The notes beneath the pieces are model-generated. The model had not been told where the DNA came from. It did not search any database and saw only the letters and a program-made list of their open reading frames with translations. This document shows, piece after piece, positions 57,321 through 64,000 of a stretch of 64,000 bases of DNA. This DNA is from Chrysemys picta bellii (lineage: Eukaryota; Chordata; Testudines; Emydidae). The position numbers and the translations under genes were made by a program. The DNA lies in assembly GCF_011386835.1 (NCBI RefSeq), contig NC_088809.1, positions 4,039,001 to 4,103,000 on the forward strand, read 5' to 3'. Each line of letters opens with the position of its first letter. Position 1 is the first letter of the stretch.

Positions 57321-60300
57321 GAAGATGAGACTTTACCTTGCAGACATGTAAACAAGGAAGTTAAATGTGGTTGTGTTGTATCTGCATAAATTAACAAACT
57401 TGTACTTAGAAAAAGAAGTCACCCAAGTAAGCTAGTGCAAGTTTCTTCTAAATTTGCTTTTTTTTTAAATATTGTCTCTCTAAAACGGTACCACTCCTTT
57501 ATCAGATGGCCACAACGCCACTTGCCCACCTTCGTAAAGTGCTTTGAGCTCCATAATGAAAAGCGCTACAGAAACAATGGGCAATTTAGGAAAAACAACA
57601 AGAGATTTAAATATTTTGAGCTTGCAGTTATTGGTGCTGGTTGTTTTACCTGGATATTATCCAGCCGTGTAAAAACCTCTTCTGTCAAAGAAGCCGATAT
57701 TGAAATGAACAATCAGTCTGCTGGCAGTGTGGAACCGTGTTTTGAAGCTAATGCACGTTGCACTGACAGCTCTCGTGTGAGTGAATAATACGGCTCCAAG
57801 CCTCCTTGTTAGAAGCATTGAAGAACACTGCAGGGTTCCCCACTTCCCCCTGCTAACTAAATTTCACGAAAGAAAATAAGTTTAATCAAGACCAGACCTT
57901 TTTGCAGGAATCAACATGCCATTCTCCCCACCCCATGCTTTCTCCCCTTCCCTCTGCAGAACGCAGGGGGCACTGTGCAGTCTCAGCTGTCACTCTTTGA
58001 TTATGGAGGAAAAGCCTTGTTTGTTTGCTGGAGTTTAAAGATCCCACCGCAGCAGTCAGAAAACCAGTAAAATGTTAATTCTGGTGGTCTGGCTGCCATC
58101 CCTTTTTGTCCCCCTCAAACCCAATTGCTCAGGACATGCCCATCAAATCCCATCCAAGGATTATTTTCGTTCATGTATGAACTGATTTCCCTTCTGCTTA
58201 TGTTCCACTTACAAGGAGAGGTGCGAGCGAGCTTATTTTTCTGATAATACAAGATGAGAAGGGACCAGAGGTTTGTAAAATGGCCTTCGGAATTACCAAC
58301 AAAAAGGTTTAAGGATCTATGCCCCAATAGGATTTCCCACTGGTTTGGAGTCAGTCTCTCTCTCTTTCTCTCTTTTTTTTTTTAAGATGAAATTTCTTCT
58401 TTCCATTTGTGTTGATGCCCTGCCAGAGGTTCTAGCCGCTTTAGCCTTCAGATCTGCCGGAGGTTACTTTCTCTTGGAAGCAGTTCAAGAAACCATCACT
58501 CCTTTTCTCTTTTTTTTTTTTTTCGGCATCTGACTAAGCCGCTGCTTTGGCAGCCTAACGTGGGGGCTCTTAAGAGCTTGGACGTTTTACTTTTCAAGAT
58601 GTGAGTTTAAAATTAGTTAATCTGGTAACTGGAAAAGCAAAACTTAATGTCCTGAAGGAAACACGTTTCAATAATTAGAAAACATGAAACAAAGTCTATT
58701 CAAAATAACAGTAACGATCTCAGTTAAACCTACTCAAGCAAGGAAATTAAAGACAAGGTTGAAGCCTGTGATAGATTCTCTAAGGTTTGGGCAACCAGGA
58801 GAGGTTGGCCAAGTGGATCTTTAGAAAAGGCTTAGCATGACCATTTTTAGACCTGCCTGGGGCCTGATCAGTGTGTGTGTTTTGAAAGTAAAGGACTTCT
58901 GGGTAGGGCCTGTTTGTTTGATACTTGGAGCTGGTCTTTTGTGTCCTTGCTGCAACTACAGGAGCTAAACACAGCAGCACAGAGACAGCATGCTCTGCTG
59001 CAAGGGATGAAGATCACAGAGCTGGTGGCAATGCCTAATCCTCCCACCTGATTTAGGAGTAACGGTGATGTACTTTGAAGAATGCTCTGTGGAAGGAAGG
59101 TGGCGTTGCTGTGGGAAGAGCTAATTTGACCCGGAGCTATTTGTCCATTGTAGTACAACGCAGTGACCCTTTGTCTGATGATTCACAGAGACCGAAAGTG
59201 CCTTCAGGAACTTTAACGTTGTGTTTGATAGGGGTTTGTTGCACTAAACTTGGAATGGCCCCAGGAAATCTCAAATGGCTGGCATCCGTAGGTTGCCAGG
59301 ACATGGGGCCTTAAGGAAAAGGGCTATAAGCTAGGGAGGAAGTGGAAGCAGAATTTTCCAAATAAATCCTCCGAGTTAAGGGCCGGTCCTCCATTATCCA
59401 AGTAGTGGAATCCTAGGGCTGCATTTCAGTCATACCATTTCTCCTTGACTTTGTGGATTTGAGTTAACTCCTTAATATTACTGTAAACTTGTTAAATTTC
59501 CCCTTTTAGGATAGGATTTTAAAAAGTAACTAAAGAAGGGGAAAACCCCCCAAAAGTTGTCTCAAAAAGGAAGTGAGTGAGACCTTGTATTACATCATGT
59601 TATGTCTGGTCTGGGCGGCAGCATGTGAAAGATGCTGCTTTGTGGGAGCTCTGAGTAGGGTTTATGATCTAGATGGAAGTGTATGAGGCAGGTTTCCAGT
59701 GTGGTCGGTTAATCCATGTGCAGGAAGGGTCTTGTGTGTCGACCTGCCTCCTGTGCATCCATTTCAAAAACGCACCCCTTTGCTCTCCATACCTCCATTT
59801 TGCCTTGACATAATAAAATGAGCTAAAACCACAATTGGCCTTGGTGGAAAATGGTTTTCGTGGTGGTGCCTCACAGGTTCTTCTGGTTTTTAGGGAAGAT
59901 GTGTTAAGTTTGCTGACTGGGGAACTGGCTGAACACACTAGCTTTTGTTGTCAACCAGAGCCTGCGCAGCATTTGATGTGTCAAAGAATTGTATTTCCAA
60001 AGAATTCCTATCACTGAGGCATTGACAGATTGATTGTTAATACCCTGGCCTTCAGACCAAACTATTGTGAAAATTCAAGTTGAGCCTAAATTTTATTTCA
60101 GTGGCTTGGAAAGTTGCAATCTGATGGGCTAAAAAAATTCAGTCCAACTCTAACCCTTATTAGAAGCTTGATCTGAAATCCAGTGGCAGCCAAAACAAGG
60201 GGGGAGTCTGAAAAGCAGCAAAATGGAACAAGAAATGTGCATCTAATTTACAGTAATTCTGTGCAACCTTAGTTCTGCCCCTTTGTGCATATACACTTCA

Positions 60301-60459
60301 GTATAGTCTGTAATGACACAGTTACAAACTGTTTATTCCACAGGACCCCTGCCTCATTCAGTGCACTGGCTGGACCATGCTCTGGGTTCTGTAGTGGAGG
60401 AATCTGTTGTCTGTAGGACCCCTGCTGCATTTGTGGCCGAAGTTGGAAGGTGTGTAGTG

Positions 60460-60930
60460 AATGAGGCCGGGGATTGCAGGAAGAGAGAGGATGGTCACAT
60501 GGTTAAGACAGTTGAATGCCCTGGAGAATTGGATTCTAACTCTGCCACAGAGTTTCTGTCTGAAGCTAGGCAATTCACGTTAAACTGAACTTTTCACAGG
60601 TGATTGTGTGTTCTTCGTTTTCTGGCGCCTGACTTGAGACCCTGGAGTCTGGTTTATGGAAGTGCTGAGTACTCATAGCTGTTATTGAAGTCACTGGGAT
60701 CTGTGCTTTGAACATATAAAGTGCTATAAATTGCTAAGAACTCTGAAAAGTCAGACTGTAAACATCTCAGATTCAGAACTAAAAATTAGTGGATACTTTT
60801 GACCTTAGTATCTCTGTGCCTCAGTTCTCGATCTGTAAAATGGGGATAAAACGATCCCCTCATATCACAGGAGTATTGTGAAAATACATTCATTAATATT
60901 TGTGAAATATTTGGATACTATAGTGATGAG
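60460..60930 (+). mobile_element. MIR-like SINE fragments, sense
   Basis: A 5' piece around 60500-60560 ('acatggttaagacagttgaa', 'ggattctaactctgccac') and a 3' piece around 60800-60930 ('tctctgtgcctcagttctcg', 'atctgtaaaatggggataaa') follow each other. They are one broken copy or two copies. Confidence 0.5.
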
Positions 60931-63599
60931 TGCCATAGAAAAACTCACGAGGAAATTAGTAATTCTGTCTTCAAAGCAGGTTTGAATAGCAAGCAGTAAA
61001 TAAGGCCTACGGTCACTATTAAACAACAAGGGCAAAACCAAGTATTGCATAGCTGCTTATTCAGTGAGCACCATCCCCCCTGTACACTGAATGAGGTAGG
61101 GCCCTATGGAAAAAATAGTATGTGATCATGACATTATGTGTACTGTCTCATAATGCACAAGGGGGCCGAATGAAGGTGGCACGGGCAGTCTTACTTCTGG
61201 CATTTCCTGATTTTTGAGTGCTTGACTTGGCAACCTTAATGTTCTTTTCATGTAGTCTCTTGGCTGTGATATGGTATAAATGACAGGAGACGGGGGTGTC
61301 AGGGTAGTATCTGATGGCTAAATGAAAGCATGCAGTTGAGCATCTTGTTGCCAGAGGCTCTGATGGCTTCTCAGCCCAGATGTGGTAACTTACTTTTTTG
61401 ACCTGCAGCATAAAGCTGAAACTTTTTCAGATCAGTCAGAAGAAATCTTGTGGGTTGTTTAGGTTAGTAGCACCAGATGTCTGCTTTTGGCTTAGCCTAA
61501 CATAGATTTTGTTTGATCTTTTGATCAACACACAATAGTGGTGCAGAGCCTTGGTTGCAGCAAAGCTCCTGTATCTATTGAAGAAAGGGTTCGAGGAAGT
61601 TATTTTTCCTGCGGTTTTATGGAACTTCAGACAGCAGTCGGTCGTTAAGGAAGACCTGACGTGTGATGGCTCCACAGCTCTGTAACTTGATGGAGAGGGA
61701 ATGTTGTAATGGGGGTGCACTAATAATGGGTTTGCACAGTCTTGAACCAATAGTGGTGCCTAGTTTGCTGCTTCCTCCCCCCCCCCCCGCCTTCTGAACC
61801 TGCTCCAGTTCACTTCCTTCCCCACAAAACGTGGGCTCAGGGGCTGGCGTTCCAGTCTGTCCATGTGGAGAAGCAATATGGCAGCCCAAACTGTGCTCCT
61901 TCTTGCAGAGAGAGCTCTTCTGAAGCATTCCACTCATCCCCTCTCCCCTGGGGCTTGACGGGATTTCGAGTGGAGCTCTCTCAAATCAGCAGATGTTGCC
62001 AGGCATGCACAGGCAGACCGTTTGGTCTAATTCACTCTAATTATTACGATTCTTGGCAGAAGCTCCATGTGAGTCAGCTACAAAGCATCACGTTAAAAAA
62101 GTTAGAGTTCCAAGTCTGACTTCAGCCCAGGAAAGTGAGGAAAGTCAGAGTTAAGTCTGCAAATCCAGTCTGTCACTCCAGCCTTACCTCACATCCTTTT
62201 TGTTTGGAAGGAGCCGGGGGAGGAAGAGAGACAACTGTGTGAGTCAAGACCCAGGAGTCAGCCCAGCTTTGCACCTTCAGCTCTCTGAAGCTGGTGGCAG
62301 GGTGTGTAGTGTGACTCCGGATGGATTGTGAAGGTCTATTAGATAGTTGCTCAGTAGCCCTGGGAGGGGGACCTTCTCCCCTTACATTAGTTCAAGGTAT
62401 AATACACCAGACCAGAATACATTTTATTACCAGAGTTTCCTGGAACAGGACTCATTTCAGTGAGTTTAGATCTGGGTTAGGCTTGGAACAGGGCTACAGT
62501 TTGAGTCTGAATCAGGGCAAGGCCTTGGGTTTGGGGATAGTCAAATACAGGAAGCCATTCGCACAGGTGTTCAGCCCCAAATGGTCCAAAGTCATGCAGG
62601 ATTCTCATGAGATTTCTACTAGGAAGCATAAAGCACTCCTGAGGCTTCAGCCACGTCTGAACCAGACTTGGGAAATAGGCTTCTTCTGGATTGGCTCCGA
62701 AACCAGAACCAAAAACCACTGCTGGACTAGAGGCTTTGTAACTATGGAGACGCCAGATTTAGGAAGGAATTTCCCCTGCTGACACAGGAGCTGCCGACCG
62801 TGACTTTTTCTGCCTTCCTATGGAGCGTTGAAAGGAGGTTGCTGAGTTGGCACTGGAGAGCCATATACAACATCATCTGTATCCTGCAATTGCTGGGGGT
62901 GGGGAGGAGACTGCTTCTGTTTAGTCCCTCCCATCTCATTTCTTCATTTAACCCTAGAATACCTACAGTTGAACACACAGACTGTACAACCCATGTGGCG
63001 TTTGGCTATTAATGACGTCATAGCCAAGGAACTTGCAGTCTGGCTCCATAGATGAAATAGAGGAAGGCTCAGACCTCGGCAGTTGTGAATCAGTTGTGGG
63101 TGCTATCGGTGCATTTCAGAACAGTCCCCTAGAAACGTTGATGGGCGGATGGTGTTTTTTTGTAAAGTCTTTTCTTAAACCACATAACTAATTCCCCTTA
63201 TTCCCCCTGGAATCTTTTGCAGGCGTCTGCTCTGAGTGTGTTTTGGCCTGTCTGTCCATTGCTGGTTTTGAATCCCAGGCCCAGTGGTGGGAAGGTTTTA
63301 GAATTAATGCCAGTTGTATTTTTTAAATAGAATTGCAGTGTCCGCTTGTGGGTTTTAAAATAAATATCCTTCCCTTCACGTTTTGCCAGCAAGTAGTCAG
63401 AATCCAAGGGCTACATAGCCAGCAACAGCTATGCTACAAGGAAAGGACACAGCATTTCCCCTCTCATCATAAATGAATTTGGGCTTTTCTTTTAATCCGT
63501 CTTGTGCCTCCCAAGAGCAGATTCTGCAGCTGCCACATACTAAGAACCGTTTGGTTTGCTTGTCTGTCCTGCTACAGCATGCAGTATGCTGCCTTTATT

Positions 63600-63745
63600 G
63601 TTAGGCTGTACAATGGTCTCCCAAGGGAAATGGTGCGGAATCCCCATTGCTAGAGTCGTTTAAAATGAGACCTGGAGAATGTACAGTGGGGAACAATCCT
63701 GTCTGGCGCCTTATGGGGATGGATATGACCTAATAGGTCTCATCT
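63600..63745 (+). mobile_element. diverged CR1 3' end
   Basis: 'caatggtctcccaagggaaa', 'tggtgcggaatccccattgc' and 'gatatgacctaataggtctc' follow the CR1 3' pattern with many differences. Confidence 0.5.
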
Positions 63746-64000
63746 CTTTTTTGGTAAGGCAGGCAGCATCCCCTAGCAGTTATGTGGAGCTTGGCTGTTT
63801 TTTTTTGGTTTCAGCCACTTGCCCTGTACCTGGTGTAAGGTTGTCCTTTCCAAACAGTTTGCTGCTCAGCATTAATTTTTATTTTCCTCTGTTTAATCTG
63901 GAGGTTGCCTTGATTTCCTATCTGGTGTCCTTGATCACATGGCCCTAAAGTGCTTTCTTCCTCTGCAGATATTCCTCTGTGCCCAAAGCAGGCAGCTGAG

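Larger units (their letters stand above)
33737..64000 (+). other. NXN: NXN intron 1 (5' part, at least 30 kb)
   Basis: The donor GTGAGA follows exon 1 and no further NXN exon was found before the right edge, so the intron is at least 30.2 kb; the human gene also has a very long first intron. Contents: a G-rich tandem array (33750-34390), GC-rich DNA to about 34700, then AT-richer DNA with MIR-like SINEs, CR1 ends, small palindromic elements and a hAT insertion, each listed separately. The stretches 40000-42800, 46000-48500, 55000-57000, 58000-60300 and 61000-63600 hold nothing I can identify. Open frames in the intron show no recognisable protein family. Confidence 0.85.

Noticed and set aside
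57435..57788. A 117-codon open frame on the plus strand in NXN intron 1
   Set aside because: Part of it matches repeat-like DNA ('gtgctttgagctccataatg') and no family is recognisable; it has no acceptor or donor support as an exon.
33737..64000. Search for NXN exon 2
   Set aside because: No frame with the expected LKLWNKY or IPSLIFLDA-type block was found, consistent with a very long first intron.

Overview
The window is nuclear DNA of a vertebrate, most likely a cryptodiran (hidden-necked) turtle. Protein-coding sequence is short and split by introns with GT/AG borders. The interspersed repeats include a tRNA-headed SINE with a CR1-like tail (the tortoise Pol III SINE type), CR1 3' ends, MIR-like SINEs, hAT elements with 8-bp target duplications, and Penelope-like fragments with a hammerhead-ribozyme-like core. 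The species call is inference from these repeat families.

Three protein-coding genes are supported. (1) Positions 1089-3271, minus strand: the first three coding exons of a MATE (SLC47-family multidrug and toxin extrusion) transporter, copy A; the gene leaves the window at the left edge. (2) Positions 6980-25436, minus strand: a complete second MATE transporter, copy B. Its 17 coding exons join without a frame break into 580 codons plus stop. The two copies are a head-to-tail tandem pair with matching exon borders at exons 1-3. (3) Positions 33419-33736, plus strand: coding exon 1 (106 codons) of nucleoredoxin (NXN). Everything from 33737 to the right edge is the start of NXN intron 1, at least 30 kb long.

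Copy B and NXN are divergently transcribed, about 8 kb apart. The copy B start has a TATA-like box about 32 bp upstream of the ATG, and a 44-bp C-rich minisatellite begins about 335 bp upstream. The NXN start lies in a CpG-rich island between two GC-rich tandem arrays: a ~73-bp repeat just upstream and a very G-rich ~42-bp repeat at the start of intron 1.

The remaining DNA is introns, spacers and repeats. Six insertions have clear target-site duplications: hAT-type at 516-971, 19854-20154 and 21802-22192, and Penelope-like at 2744-2908, 24623-24749 and 32033-32173. Two more hAT insertions (12297-13935 and 50240-50479) have 7/8 duplications. No tRNA, rRNA, CRISPR or prokaryote-type system was seen. 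The most interesting points are the hammerhead-core Penelope-like copies, an aspartate in copy B at a position held by a functionally important glutamate in human MATE1, the G-rich arrays around NXN exon 1, and one unexplained exon-like open frame at 29161-29404.
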